The notes: generated from the sequence alone by a model not told the origin. Numbered from the stretch's first letter, positions 43,765 to 53,518 are shown. The stretch: 64,000 nt of DNA from Alkaliphilus oremlandii OhILAs (GCF_000018325.1 NC_009922.1:1612001-1676000), one strand, 5' to 3'. Numbers and translations: made by a program.

Positions 43765-44305
43765 ATAGATAAAGAAAAAAATGTTGGATGGAAGCGAAAA
43801 TTGATGTAAGAAGTAAAATTTGTCGTACGTTGACAGATTTCTGAAGGCTCAATAAATGATAATCTATAAATAGCGTAAACCAAATTCATTCAATGAAAAC
43901 AAGATATATTTTGTAGACTTCACAAAATATTCGACGAAAGGATTTTATATAAAAAATTATTAATCAGTTTGTTTGGACTAATTGAATATCAAACTACTAA
44001 AATCATCTTAGTTTGCACAATAATTAAAAACAAAAGTTATCAGGATAAACTATAAAATATATCAGTAACAGACATATAAACGATGGAGTTATTTTTACAA
44101 AATAAATTGCTAGACAGACCGATGGAAGTGATTTATAATAAACTAAACAACTATTCTTTAAATGTATATTTAGGGAATAGTATAGAGAAAAAGTTTTTTA
44201 GGGCAATTGATGTTGCTTATTTCATTATGCTCTCACCCCTGCTATACTTACATTATATCCTCTCTATACTTTATGCTTTTAATTTATATACAAGGAGCTG
44301 ATACC
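43765..44305 (+). other. Gene-free region, possible small RNA
   Basis: No conserved protein is supported. Visible structures are a perfect nine-base hairpin ATATTTTGT (43906-43914) with ACAAAATAT (43922-43930) and a seven-base one CAAACTA (43990-43996) with TAGTTTG (44009-44015). A weak TTTCAT (44220-44225) and TATACT (44243-44248) with 17-base spacing may be the promoter of the recombinase gene. Confidence 0.4.
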
Positions 44306-45427
44306 ATGGCAAGACAAACGAAGATCAGTGTACATAACAAATCGGATAAACCGGATAACATTGTTATTAAACAGAATCATATCATTGAAAAATGTTTAGA
44401 AATAGAAAAGCAACTACCACCTTTCATGAGAGATTTTTTTACTTACTTAAAAAATGGTGTTGCACTTTCCACCAGACTTGCTTATTTAAGTGATGTCTTA
44501 TTCTTCTGCAAATACCTAATTAAAGAAACCGATATAACTTCTGCCGAAGAAGTAATTCATATTACAGTCGATGATTTTAATAAAATCACCGCTAAAACCA
44601 TTAATCGTTTTATCGGTGACTATTGCTCTAGATACGCTGTGGAAAGTTATGACGTTGTAAAAATCATGGAAAATGACAACAGAGCCTTAGGACGAAAGAA
44701 ATCATCTCTGTCTGTATTATTTAAATTCTTATACCGTGATGAAATCGTTAAAGAAAATATTACAGATGGCTTTAACCCCATTCGTCTCCCAAAACAGGAA
44801 CCAGATGCCATCAAAAGACTAGAAATTGATGAAGTTGCTTTAATGTTAGATGCTGTTGATTCAGGAGAACATTTTACGGAAAGCGAAAAAAAGTACTGGG
44901 AAAAAACTAAATTAAGGGATAAAGCAATCCTTGTGTTGTTTGTTACCTACGGATTACGTTTAAGTGAGTTGGAACAATTAAATTTATCCTCCTTTAACTT
45001 TAATCGGGGAGAATTTAGAATCTATAGAAAACGAGGAAAAGAAGTTTTAATGCCTATTAATAAAACTTGCGAAATTGTCATTAAGGATTACGTAGAAAAT
45101 GAACGTACATCCAGTGAGTTATTGGACGATGAAAATAAAGATGCTTTATTTCTATCCTTACAAAATAAGCGGATGACCACACGGGCTATTCGAAATTTAG
45201 TAAAGAAATATACAGCCATTGTCCTTGGAACAACAAAGGAAAATGGTTATAGCCCACATAAATTAAGAGCCACAGCTGCTACTTCTCTTATTCAACAAGG
45301 GTTCTCTATATATGATGTTCAAAATTTACTGGATCACGATAATGTTACGACAACACAGTTATACGCAGCCCATAAGAAAAATGTAAAAAGAGAAATTGTT
45401 AAAAACTTTGAGTGGATTGAGGAGTAA
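44306..45427 (+). CDS. Tyrosine recombinase (XerC/D-like integrase)
   Basis: Predicted 373-residue tyrosine recombinase. An N-terminal SAM-like core-binding domain (MRDFFTYLKNGVALSTRLAY) precedes the catalytic domain with Arg in TYGLRLSELEQL, HKLRATAAT (the His-x2-Arg motif), LLDHDNVTTTQLYAAH with the late His and the nucleophilic Tyr. All catalytic residues seem intact. ATG 44306 follows AAGGAGCTG; the open frame back to 44207 carries the probable promoter, so it is not coding. No phage or transposon genes or att repeats are seen nearby, so it may be a resident chromosomal recombinase. lexA follows after 83 bases with its own promoter. Confidence 0.9.
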   Translation: MARQTKISVHNKSDKPDNIVIKQNHIIEKCLEIEKQLPPFMRDFFTYLKNGVALSTRLAYLSDVLFFCKYLIKETDITSAEEVIHITVDDFNKITAKTINRFIGDYCSRYAVESYDVVKIMENDNRALGRKKSSLSVLFKFLYRDEIVKENITDGFNPIRLPKQEPDAIKRLEIDEVALMLDAVDSGEHFTESEKKYWEKTKLRDKAILVLFVTYGLRLSELEQLNLSSFNFNRGEFRIYRKRGKEVLMPINKTCEIVIKDYVENERTSSELLDDENKDALFLSLQNKRMTTRAIRNLVKKYTAIVLGTTKENGYSPHKLRATAATSLIQQGFSIYDVQNLLDHDNVTTTQLYAAHKKNVKREIVKNFEWIEE

Positions 45428-45436
45428 CATTGTTTT

Positions 45437-45450
45437 CGAACGAACGTTTG
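45437..45450 (+). promoter_or_regulatory. LexA (SOS) box of lexA
   Basis: CGAACGAACGTTTG fits the Gram-positive consensus CGAACRNRYGTTYG at every position. It overlaps the -35 element of the lexA promoter, giving autorepression. Confidence 0.88.
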
Positions 45451-45476
45451 ATGTTTTGCCTAAATTATGATATACT
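45448..45476 (+). promoter_or_regulatory. lexA promoter
   Basis: TTGATG (45448-45453), 17 bases, TATACT (45471-45476), sharing three bases with the SOS box. Confidence 0.75.
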
Positions 45477-45510
45477 TTAGATATAAATTATAACAGAGAG
45501 GAGTTTTCCA

Positions 45511-46131
45511 ATGTACGAGGACTTAAATGGTAAGCAATTAGAAATACTAAACTATATGAAAATGGAAATTAACAAAAGAGGCTATCCTCCATCAGTACGG
45601 GAAATATGTGAAGCTGTAGGTCTTCGTTCTACCTCTACGGTTCATGGACATTTAGCTAAATTAGAAGATAAGGGTTACATCCGGAGAGATCCTACAAAGC
45701 CAAGAGCCATCGAAATTTTAAGCAATGATCCATTTAGCGACTATTCTCATAATAAAGAAATGGTTCAGGTTCCTATTGTAGGAAAAGTTACTGCTGGACA
45801 GCCCATATTAGCTACTGAAAATATTGAAGATACGTTTCCTCTTCCGTTAAATTTTATCGATCATGGCAATACCTTTATTTTAAATGTTAAAGGCGAAAGT
45901 ATGATCGAAGCTGGTATATTGGATAACGATTACGTCGTAATCAGGCAGCAATCCACAGCATCCAATGGAGATATTGTCGTTGCTCTTATTGATGATGAGG
46001 CTACGGTAAAGCGCTTCTTTAAAGAAAGTGATCATATCCGATTACAACCTGAAAACAGTTTAATGGACCCTATCCTATTAAAAGATGTTGTTATTTTGGG
46101 GAAAGTAATCGGGGTATTTAGAAAGCTATAA
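45511..46131 (+). CDS. lexA: SOS repressor LexA
   Basis: 206-residue LexA. The N-terminal winged helix-turn-helix binds the SOS box (SVREICEAVGLRSTSTVHGHL, residues about 28-48). The self-cleavage site Ala95-Gly96 lies in VTAGQP, and the catalytic pair is Ser130 (VKGESM) and Lys167 (ATVKRFF). All are present, so it should be RecA-responsive. AGAGGAG at 45495-45501 precedes ATG 45511. Regulates itself and, from the boxes seen here, recA. Confidence 0.98.
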   Translation: MYEDLNGKQLEILNYMKMEINKRGYPPSVREICEAVGLRSTSTVHGHLAKLEDKGYIRRDPTKPRAIEILSNDPFSDYSHNKEMVQVPIVGKVTAGQPILATENIEDTFPLPLNFIDHGNTFILNVKGESMIEAGILDNDYVVIRQQSTASNGDIVVALIDDEATVKRFFKESDHIRLQPENSLMDPILLKDVVILGKVIGVFRKL

Positions 46132-46151
46132 TATCATAGAATAAAAATAAT

Positions 46152-46175
46152 AAAGAGGGCCTTACGCCCTCTTTT
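46152..46175. terminator. Bidirectional terminator between lexA and the YnbB-like gene
   Basis: AAAGAGGGC (46152-46160) pairs with GCCCTCTTT (46166-46174) around CTTAC. T residues follow on the plus strand and an A-rich tract precedes it, so it can serve both convergent genes. Confidence 0.85.
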
Positions 46176-46196
46176 CATATAAAGTAGTTCGATCTC

Positions 46197-47465
46197 TTAT
46201 AGATTGTTGATATTCTGTAGAGCAATTAAAGCACCTAGCTTGGCATGCTCATACGTTAAACCACCTTGATAATAAACTATATAGGGTGGTCGAATAGGCG
46301 CATCAGCACTGAGTTCTATAGAAGAACCTTGAATAAACGCACCTGCAGCCATGATTACAGGATCGTTATAACCTGGCATCTCCCAAGGCTCTGGACTAAC
46401 GTAGGAATCCACTGGTGCCGCCGCTTGAATTCCCTTACAGAAAGCAATTACCTTCTCTTTACTTCCAAGTTTTACTTGTTGAATAATATCACTTCTCATA
46501 TCGTTGTATTTCGGCTTTACTTCATAGCCCATTTCTTCGAATAATTTCGCACAGAATACAGCCCCTTTGATCGCTTCACTTACAATATGTGGTGCCAGAA
46601 ATAAGCCTTGGAACATCTGACGGGATAAACCAAAGGTTAAGCCACATTCTTTGCCGATGCCTGGCGAAGTCAATCGATAAGATATTTGTTCAATAAGGTC
46701 ACTTTTACCAACGATATACCCACCTGTCAAAACGATGCCACCACCAGGATTTTTTATTAATGAACCCGCTAATACATCGACCCCTACCTCTGTAGGCTCC
46801 CTATGCTCTAAAAACTCTCCATAACAATTGTCCACCATACAGATAATATCTTTATTTTTTCCTTTCACCAATTGAACAATCTTCTCTATGGTTTGAATAT
46901 CTACTGCAGGTCTAAAGCTATATCCAGTGGATCTCTGTACATAAACTAAGGTAGTTTTCTCAGTAACAACTTCATTGATTCTGTCAAAATCCACATTACC
47001 ATCTTCTTTAAAATCTACTTGCTTATATGTAACACCTAAGTTTTTTAAGCTGCCTTTATACGTTCCTCTGATCCCTATGACTTCATCTAATGTGTCATAG
47101 GGTTTGCTAGTAACTGCAACCATTTCGTCACCTGAGTGAAGTAATCCTGATAAACATAAACTTAAAGCATGGGTTCCATTTGCAATAGTAGGCCTAACAA
47201 TAGCATCCTCTGCCTTAAAAACCTTAGCATAGATCTCTTCTATCTTTTCTCTACCAATGTCATTATAACCGTATCCAGTGGTCCAATTAAAGTGTTGATC
47301 ACTTAATCTAGATTCCTGCATCGCTTTTAATACTTTATATTGATTATACTGTTTAATTTCATCTATCTCATGGAATCTTTCCATGAGCAATTCTTCAATC
47401 TTAGCAATCTTTTGTACTAAATTTTCTTGTATACCAAAAGATTCCTTTAACAGTTCCTGTATCAT
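46197..47465 (-). CDS. ynbB: PLP-dependent enzyme of the YnbB / methionine gamma-lyase-like family
   Basis: Predicted 422 residues. This family is annotated as methionine gamma-lyase family or aluminium resistance protein; its reaction in Firmicutes is not settled. Fold-type I features are RPTIANGTHALSLCLSG, MVDNCYGEFLEHREP and the presumed cofactor Lys in AGSLIKNPGGGIVLTGGY. ATG at 47465 is supported by GGAAGGAGA just upstream; the open frame to 47495 lacks a site. It follows hfq, as ynbB lies near hfq in Bacillus, but a terminator separates the two. Confidence 0.88.
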   Translation of the reverse strand: MIQELLKESFGIQENLVQKIAKIEELLMERFHEIDEIKQYNQYKVLKAMQESRLSDQHFNWTTGYGYNDIGREKIEEIYAKVFKAEDAIVRPTIANGTHALSLCLSGLLHSGDEMVAVTSKPYDTLDEVIGIRGTYKGSLKNLGVTYKQVDFKEDGNVDFDRINEVVTEKTTLVYVQRSTGYSFRPAVDIQTIEKIVQLVKGKNKDIICMVDNCYGEFLEHREPTEVGVDVLAGSLIKNPGGGIVLTGGYIVGKSDLIEQISYRLTSPGIGKECGLTFGLSRQMFQGLFLAPHIVSEAIKGAVFCAKLFEEMGYEVKPKYNDMRSDIIQQVKLGSKEKVIAFCKGIQAAAPVDSYVSPEPWEMPGYNDPVIMAAGAFIQGSSIELSADAPIRPPYIVYYQGGLTYEHAKLGALIALQNINNL

Positions 47466-47574
47466 TGATGTATCTCCTTCCAATTGCAATATCATAAGCT
47501 ATCCTATAGCATTATACCTCTCTGATAAGGTAAACACAAGTGCTTTAAGCATCTCTCGCAAAATAAATTCTACA

Positions 47575-47610
47575 AATAAAAACTTCCTATTCATTAAAGG
47601 AATAAGAAGT
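47575..47610 (-). terminator. Terminator after hfq
   Basis: On the minus strand ACTTCTTATTC (47610-47600) pairs with GAATAGGAAGT (47592-47582), one wobble, seven-base loop, followed by TTTTATTTG. Confidence 0.8.
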
Positions 47611-47628
47611 CTTAATGTTTTACTACAA

Positions 47629-47871
47629 TTAATCATTGATCTTTTTTAAAGCTGCACTAAAATTAACTGGCGAATTGGGTGATATGGTTGAAACAGCGTG
47701 CTTATAAATCATTTGTTGCTTCCCATCGCTATCTAATACGATTGTATAGTTATCAAAACCTCTTACAAAGCCTTTCAGCTGGAATCCATTCACTAGAAAT
47801 ATTGTGATACCAATGTTTTCTTTTCTTACCTGGTTCAAAAACACGTCTTGTAAATTAATATTATTTTTCAT
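47629..47871 (-). CDS. hfq: RNA chaperone Hfq
   Basis: 80-residue Hfq hexamer subunit. Sm1 motif region LQDVFLNQVRKENIGITIFLVNG and Sm2 IYKHAVSTI are intact, including the residues that bind U-rich RNA. No long C-terminal tail, as in Firmicutes. It follows miaA as in many bacteria. In Clostridia Hfq can pair sRNAs with mRNAs, which is relevant to the possible Fur-controlled RNA at about 43770. Confidence 0.96.
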   Translation of the reverse strand: MKNNINLQDVFLNQVRKENIGITIFLVNGFQLKGFVRGFDNYTIVLDSDGKQQMIYKHAVSTISPNSPVNFSAALKKIND

Positions 47872-47912
47872 AAACTCTTCTCCTCTTATTAAATTATACT
47901 GATATTATTATT

Positions 47913-48854
47913 CTACAATGAGTTGAAATGTCCTTTAAAATCTTTGAGAATACACTCTGCCAAATTTTCACAAGAATCATAATTTGATAAATTGTACCAA
48001 TGGATATTTTCATATCTTCTGAACCATGTCAATTGCCTTTTTGCATATCTCCTTGTATCCCGCTTTAAAATATCCATGGCTTCCTCTAAACTATATGCAC
48101 CCTCTAGGTATCCAATGATTTCTTTATATCCTAAACCTTTAAAGGCAATTAGATTCTTGTCATATCCTAAGCTTAATAAGTTTTTTACTTCTTCTATAAG
48201 ACCTTGTTCAATCATTGCGTCTACTCTCATATTGATTCTATCATATAATTCTTCTCGATCTCTAGTTAAACCTACGAAAAAAACATCATACTCCTGGTTA
48301 ATATTTAAATCTGTGCTAAAATCACCAATTTTCTCTCCTGTTTCTTCGTACACTTCAATAGCCCTTATTACCTTTTTTAAGTTATTTGGATGAATTCTAG
48401 CTGCTGCATGAGGATCTATCTGTTTTAGTTTATTATAGACATATTCATTGCCTTTCTCTCTCGCTTCAGCCTCTAAGGCCCCTCTTAGTTCCCAGTTGGA
48501 AATTGATTGTGTAAAATCCATATCATAGATCAAAGAGTTGATATAGAGCCCCGTCCCACCTGCCACAATGGGTAGCTTTTCGTCCTCGATTAATCTATTT
48601 ATGTGATTCTTTGCTATTTTTTGAAACTCTGCTACGGAAAATTCTTCATCCGGATTCACGATATCAATCAAATGGTGTGGGATCCCCTTCTTCTCCTCCT
48701 CATTAGGCTTTGCGGTGCCGATATCCATATACCGATAAATTTGCATAGAATCTGCTGAAATAATTTCGCCATTCAATTCTTTAGCTAAAATGATCGATGT
48801 ATCTGTTTTTCCAACGGCAGTAGGTCCCACAATAATCAATAGTCTTTTTTTCAA
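47913..48854 (-). CDS. miaA: tRNA dimethylallyltransferase MiaA
   Basis: 313-residue isopentenyltransferase that adds the dimethylallyl group to A37 of UNN-reading tRNAs. P-loop GPTAVGKT is at residues 10-17; SADSMQIYRYMDIGTAKP, VAGGTGLYINSL and the C-terminal RRYAKRQLTWFRR are characteristic. TTG start at 48854 with GGAGGT upstream. Uses dimethylallyl diphosphate from the MEP pathway, whose genes dxr, ispG and ispH are in this window; MiaB, which methylthiolates its product, is encoded at 53537-54952. Confidence 0.97.
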   Translation of the reverse strand: MKKRLLIIVGPTAVGKTDTSIILAKELNGEIISADSMQIYRYMDIGTAKPNEEEKKGIPHHLIDIVNPDEEFSVAEFQKIAKNHINRLIEDEKLPIVAGGTGLYINSLIYDMDFTQSISNWELRGALEAEAREKGNEYVYNKLKQIDPHAAARIHPNNLKKVIRAIEVYEETGEKIGDFSTDLNINQEYDVFFVGLTRDREELYDRINMRVDAMIEQGLIEEVKNLLSLGYDKNLIAFKGLGYKEIIGYLEGAYSLEEAMDILKRDTRRYAKRQLTWFRRYENIHWYNLSNYDSCENLAECILKDFKGHFNSL

Positions 48855-48865
48855 TTCAGTACCTC

Positions 48866-50716
48866 CTATTGTATCCTTTTAAAATGCTTTTCAATCTCAT
48901 ATTTCTGCATTGCTAGAATAATGGGTCTTCCATGAGGACATGTTAAAGGTGGTGTAAGCTTGCTGAGATCCTCAATTAATTTTCTGATCTCAATAGAATC
49001 CATTTTGTCATTTGCTTTGATTGCTTCTTTACATGCCTTTTTTGCAATGGTATCTTCAAACATCGCATTTACGTCGTTATACTTTCTAACTTCATCTAAG
49101 ATCTCGTAGATAAAGGAAAAATTCTGTGGTCTTCCTAAAATCATAGGAACCTGTCTTATAATGATATCATTGCCGCCAAAGTTTTCAATTTCAAATCCTA
49201 ATTTTTCAAAGATATAGAGATGATTCAATAAAAACATATAATCTTCTTTGGATAATTCTAGGACCATAGGCGCCAATAGTCTTTGTGATGCAACCTTTTC
49301 AGCTTTAATTTCTTGTCGGAAAGTATTATATAGCAGTCTTTCATGGGCCGCATGTTGATCAATTAAATACATAGATCCTTCGTTTTCTAATATGATGTAA
49401 GTACTAAATATTTGTCCTACAATATGGTATCGGTCTAATAGACTGTTTAAAAAAGAAGATTGAACAATATTGTGATCTTCAACAGAAGCTATTTGAATCT
49501 GCTCTTCAACAATTTCAACTGGTGTTTTTAGCGATGTAAAATCTAGATTTTTGCTATAGTTTTCTTTTGTCTCCTGTACGCTCATCTGATCCTGAATAGA
49601 AGCCAAAGATTTCCCTATTACGATATCTTCTTGTTTCTCCTCTACAACTTTAAGAATTTGTCGCTGTGGTTGCTTTTTATCGATATTGGTTCTAGGTGCT
49701 AATTCTAACATATTTGGTACAATGGATTGTTTTTCTAAGGCCTTCAGTATGGCTTTTAGTATGAAGTGGTATACTTTCTCCTCATCCTCAAATTTGACCT
49801 CTATTTTCGCAGGATGTACATTAACATCCAATACAGAGGGATGGATCTTTAAATTTAAAATACAGATTGGATATTTGTTGATCATAATTTTTTCTTTATA
49901 AGCTACTTCAATCGCTCTGCTGATTACTTTGTTCTTAACGTATCTTCCGTTGATAAAAACAATTTGTAGATTTCTATTGCCTCTTACAAAGCTGGGCTGT
50001 CCAATATAGCCATGCAAAGTCATCCCTTCTTGATGGTCCTCTAATAAAATTAAGTTTTTAAAGGTTTCCTTATTAAAAACCGACAGTATGGCTTGTGATA
50101 GCATATTATTACCAGGAGTGGTAAACATAATATTATTATTGTTTATATATTTGAATGATATACTGGGGTTACTCAAGGATAAACGAGTAATGATCTCTGT
50201 AATCTTCATGGTTTCTCCATTGTTAGATTTCAAAAACTTCAGCCTTGCAGGTGTATTAAAGAAGAGATTCTTTACGATTATGGTTGTTCCAACGGGGCAT
50301 CCTACCTTTTTTATCGTCTCAACTTTACCTCCGTTGATATGGATCAATACACCATGCTGCTGTCCTTCTGGTCTCGTGATCATTTCTACTTGAGCAACAG
50401 CTGCAATGCTGGCCAAAGCTTCTCCTCTGAAGCCCAAAGATTCAACCCGACTGAGATCTTCAATATGAGCAATCTTAGATGTACTATGTCTCATAAAGGC
50501 TGCTTCCACGTATTCTTCTTTAATTCCTACACCATTATCCGTAATTCGAATGTATTTTTTCCCACCCTCTTGAATTTCTAAAATGATAGCAGAGGATGCT
50601 GCATCGATAGCATTCTCTACTAGCTCCTTCACTACTGAATGAGGTGATTCTACTACTTCGCCGGCAGCTATTTTATTAATTGTTAAATCATCTAACAAGC
50701 GAATCTCTCTATTCAT
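48866..50716 (-). CDS. mutL: DNA mismatch repair protein MutL
   Basis: 616-residue MutL. The GHKL ATPase N-terminus has ELVENAIDAASSAI, ITDNGVGIKEEYVEAAFMRHSTSK-type motifs (DNGVGI), GFRGEALASIA and VGTTIIVKNLFFNTPARLKF. The C-terminal region carries the endonuclease motif as DQHAAHERL, plus a late CPHGRP, which indicates a nicking MutL typical of organisms lacking MutH. A middle linker is Gln/Lys rich. Start ATG with AAGGAGA; 11 bases after mutS. Confidence 0.97.
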   Translation of the reverse strand: MNREIRLLDDLTINKIAAGEVVESPHSVVKELVENAIDAASSAIILEIQEGGKKYIRITDNGVGIKEEYVEAAFMRHSTSKIAHIEDLSRVESLGFRGEALASIAAVAQVEMITRPEGQQHGVLIHINGGKVETIKKVGCPVGTTIIVKNLFFNTPARLKFLKSNNGETMKITEIITRLSLSNPSISFKYINNNNIMFTTPGNNMLSQAILSVFNKETFKNLILLEDHQEGMTLHGYIGQPSFVRGNRNLQIVFINGRYVKNKVISRAIEVAYKEKIMINKYPICILNLKIHPSVLDVNVHPAKIEVKFEDEEKVYHFILKAILKALEKQSIVPNMLELAPRTNIDKKQPQRQILKVVEEKQEDIVIGKSLASIQDQMSVQETKENYSKNLDFTSLKTPVEIVEEQIQIASVEDHNIVQSSFLNSLLDRYHIVGQIFSTYIILENEGSMYLIDQHAAHERLLYNTFRQEIKAEKVASQRLLAPMVLELSKEDYMFLLNHLYIFEKLGFEIENFGGNDIIIRQVPMILGRPQNFSFIYEILDEVRKYNDVNAMFEDTIAKKACKEAIKANDKMDSIEIRKLIEDLSKLTPPLTCPHGRPIILAMQKYEIEKHFKRIQ

Positions 50717-50727
50717 TCTATCTCTCC

Positions 50728-53370
50728 TTAAATTTCGGCAACTTTTTTCTGCAATTGATATAATATATTCAATGCATCCATAGGAGTGGTTTCCAATAAA
50801 TTTATCTTCTTTAAGTCCTTCACGATCTCCGATTCAATAAAGTCGTCTAGTTTCAGTTGTTTTTCATTAGCAACATCTGTGGATGCTGTTAAAGTATTTT
50901 CTGCGGTACTTTCAATTATATATTGTTCCTTTTGAATACTTTCTCGCTCTAAGTCTGAAAGTATATGACTTGCTCGAGTTATAATGGCAGCTGGTAACCC
51001 TGCTAACTTTGCTACTTGAATACCATAGCTTCGATCAGCATTCCCTTTCACCACCTTGTGCAGAAATATGACATCCTCTTTGTCCTCTTTTACTAGAACT
51101 TTATAATTTTTAATACCACGATAGGTTTCTGATAGCTTTGTTAGTTCATGGTAATGGGTAGAAAAAAGTGTTCTGGACCCTAATGATTGGCATATATACT
51201 CTGCAGTGGACCAGGCAATACTTAACCCATCAAAAGTACTGGTCCCTCTACCAATTTCATCAACGATAAGTAAGCTCTTCTTCGTGGCCAAATTTACAAT
51301 AGTGGCCATCTCACTCATCTCTACCATGAAGGTACTCTGTCCCTGAGATAAATCATCATTCGCACCTACCCGAGTGAAGATTCTATCCGTAATTCCAATG
51401 GTAGCACTGGTGGCTGGAACAAAGGAACCAATTTGAGCCATTAAGATGATTAGAGCAACTTGCCTCATATAGGTGGACTTTCCTGCCATATTGGGTCCCG
51501 TTATCATCAAAAGTTGTTCGTCTTCTGTGTTGATATAGGTATCATTGGAAATAAACATGTTATTTTCTAACACTTTCTCTACTACAGGGTGGCGTCCCTC
51601 TTTTATATCGATAGTTTCGCTACTATTTACGGTAGGTTTTACATAATTATTTTCACTTGCAGCTTCTGCAAAGGAATATAATACATCTAGCTCTGCTACA
51701 GCCCGAGCCGTTCTCTGGATTCTTTCGATCTCATGTAGGAGCATATTACGAATTTCTATGAACTGCTCATATTCAATAGCAATGCTTTTTTCCTCAGCGC
51801 CTAAAATCTTATCTTCCAGTTCCTTTAACTCTGGTGTAATATATCGTTCGCAGTTGGCTAATGTCTGTTTTCGGATATAATTTTCTGGTGCGAGATGTAG
51901 GTTTGACTTCGTTATTTCAATATAGTATCCAAAAATTTTATTATATCCTACCTTTAGAGACTTAATTCCCGTTCGGTCTTTCTCTGCTTGCTCTAACTTT
52001 GCTATCCAGTGCTTTCCTTCTCTTGCTGCTACGTAAAGCTCATCCAATTCATCATTATATCCTTCTTTGATGATTCCACCATCCTTTAATGATATTGATG
52101 GCTCATCTAAAATCGAGGATTCAATCAGTGCTTGAATATCTTCTAATGTGTCAATATTATTTAGCAGTTCTTTTAACAATCCTGAATTTTCGTTTTCAAA
52201 TAATTTTTTTATGTCCGGCAAAAAAGCAACAGATTTTTTCAGTGCAACTAAATCCCTGGGGGTAGCCGAACCAAAAGCAATTTTTCCGGACAGTCTCTCT
52301 AAATCATAAATTTGCTTTAAGCTTTCTTTGAGCTCACATCTTAATAAAATATCGTTTTTTAATGTCGCAACTGCTTCTAATCTTCTGTTGATATTTTGGA
52401 TATTTAGTAATGGTTCCTCAATCCATTTCCGGATCATCCTTCCACCCATGGCAGTTTGCGTCTTATCCAATATCCATAATAAAGAGCCTTTTTTATTCTT
52501 GCCTCGAATCGTTTCTGTTAACTCTAGATTTCTCCTTGTGGATATATCCAATACCATTTTTTCTGTAAAAGTGTAGATATTGATTTTATTGATATGGGAA
52601 AGCGTCCTTTTTTGAGTTGATTTTAGATAATGTATCAAGGCTCCAGTAGCATTTATCCCTAAATGATTTAATGAAAACCCTAGACTCTCCACAGTTAAAA
52701 TATTAAATTGATTCTTTATCTGGTTCATGGCATAGCTTTCCTCAAAGGTCCAAGGATCGTATTTCGATATATGGATGTTCAATTTTTTTCTGATTCCTTC
52801 GATGAAATTGGTACCAATCTTGTCCTCTTCTTCTACGAAATAAATAAGCTCATTGGGCTCTATTTTGCTGATTTCGTCGATTAAGTTCTGCTCTATTGAC
52901 GTACCAACTATTTCGGTGGAAAGTAGCTCGCCAGTAGAAATATCCACATAGCTAAAGCCACATCCTAAAGACGACATATATAAAGAAACCAAATAGTTGT
53001 TTTTCTTGTCTTCCAATAAATTTGTATCAATTAACGTACCTGGCGTAATGACTCTCACAACATCTCTTTTAACGATCCCCTTTGCTACAGAAGGATCCTC
53101 CACCTGCTCACATATTGCAACCTTGTATCCTTTTGAAACTAATTTATCGATGTATCCATTGGCAGCGTGGTATGGAACACCACACATGGGTGCTTTGCTT
53201 TCCAGGCCACAATCTCTTGCAGTTAAAGTGATTTCTAGTTCTCTAGAGGCAGTTTCGGCATCATCAAAAAATAATTCGTAGAAATCGCCTAGTCTAAAGA
53301 ACATTAAGGCATCTTTATATTGATTCTTTATTTCCATGTATTGCTGCATCATAGGAGTTAACTTCCTCAA
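50728..53370 (-). CDS. mutS: DNA mismatch recognition protein MutS
   Basis: 880-residue MutS. The mismatch-binding N-terminus has KDALMFFRLGDFYELFF with the Phe-x-Glu wedge motif (FYELF), the connector and lever domains follow, and the ATPase has Walker A GPNMAGKSTYMRQ, DEIGRGTSTFDGLSIAW and TLFSTHYHELT. Start TTG at 53370 with AAGGAGG eight bases away. mutS and mutL are 11 bases apart, one operon, separated from miaB by a hairpin terminator. Confidence 0.98.
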   Translation of the reverse strand: MRKLTPMMQQYMEIKNQYKDALMFFRLGDFYELFFDDAETASRELEITLTARDCGLESKAPMCGVPYHAANGYIDKLVSKGYKVAICEQVEDPSVAKGIVKRDVVRVITPGTLIDTNLLEDKKNNYLVSLYMSSLGCGFSYVDISTGELLSTEIVGTSIEQNLIDEISKIEPNELIYFVEEEDKIGTNFIEGIRKKLNIHISKYDPWTFEESYAMNQIKNQFNILTVESLGFSLNHLGINATGALIHYLKSTQKRTLSHINKINIYTFTEKMVLDISTRRNLELTETIRGKNKKGSLLWILDKTQTAMGGRMIRKWIEEPLLNIQNINRRLEAVATLKNDILLRCELKESLKQIYDLERLSGKIAFGSATPRDLVALKKSVAFLPDIKKLFENENSGLLKELLNNIDTLEDIQALIESSILDEPSISLKDGGIIKEGYNDELDELYVAAREGKHWIAKLEQAEKDRTGIKSLKVGYNKIFGYYIEITKSNLHLAPENYIRKQTLANCERYITPELKELEDKILGAEEKSIAIEYEQFIEIRNMLLHEIERIQRTARAVAELDVLYSFAEAASENNYVKPTVNSSETIDIKEGRHPVVEKVLENNMFISNDTYINTEDEQLLMITGPNMAGKSTYMRQVALIILMAQIGSFVPATSATIGITDRIFTRVGANDDLSQGQSTFMVEMSEMATIVNLATKKSLLIVDEIGRGTSTFDGLSIAWSTAEYICQSLGSRTLFSTHYHELTKLSETYRGIKNYKVLVKEDKEDVIFLHKVVKGNADRSYGIQVAKLAGLPAAIITRASHILSDLERESIQKEQYIIESTAENTLTASTDVANEKQLKLDDFIESEIVKDLKKINLLETTPMDALNILYQLQKKVAEI

Positions 53371-53461
53371 ATTTATTCCTCCTTATACGAATTAATATAA
53401 TTACCATTATATCAAATAGTGTTACTACATTTAAATATCTTTCAAAAAATCTTTACCGTTT

Positions 53462-53518
53462 CAAAATAAATATACCATAAAACCATTGTAAAGGAACTCT
53501 ATACAACGATTTTATGGT
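53462..53518 (-). terminator. Terminator after miaB
   Basis: Seventeen-base stem, 53518-53502 with 53490-53474, with two G-T pairs and an 11-base loop; ATATTTATTTT follows on the minus strand. Confidence 0.8.

Noticed and set aside
44083..44301. 72-codon open frame before the recombinase
   Set aside because: Lacks a ribosome binding site, has low-complexity hydrophobic end and overlaps the likely recombinase promoter.
44306..45427. Integrase as a sign of a prophage or integrative element
   Set aside because: No phage, conjugation or transposase genes adjoin it, no att-like direct repeats were seen, and lexA follows directly.
47383..47649. 88-codon plus-strand frame over the YnbB-like gene start and hfq terminator
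   Set aside because: Antisense to the YnbB-like gene and spanning a terminator; no ribosome site.
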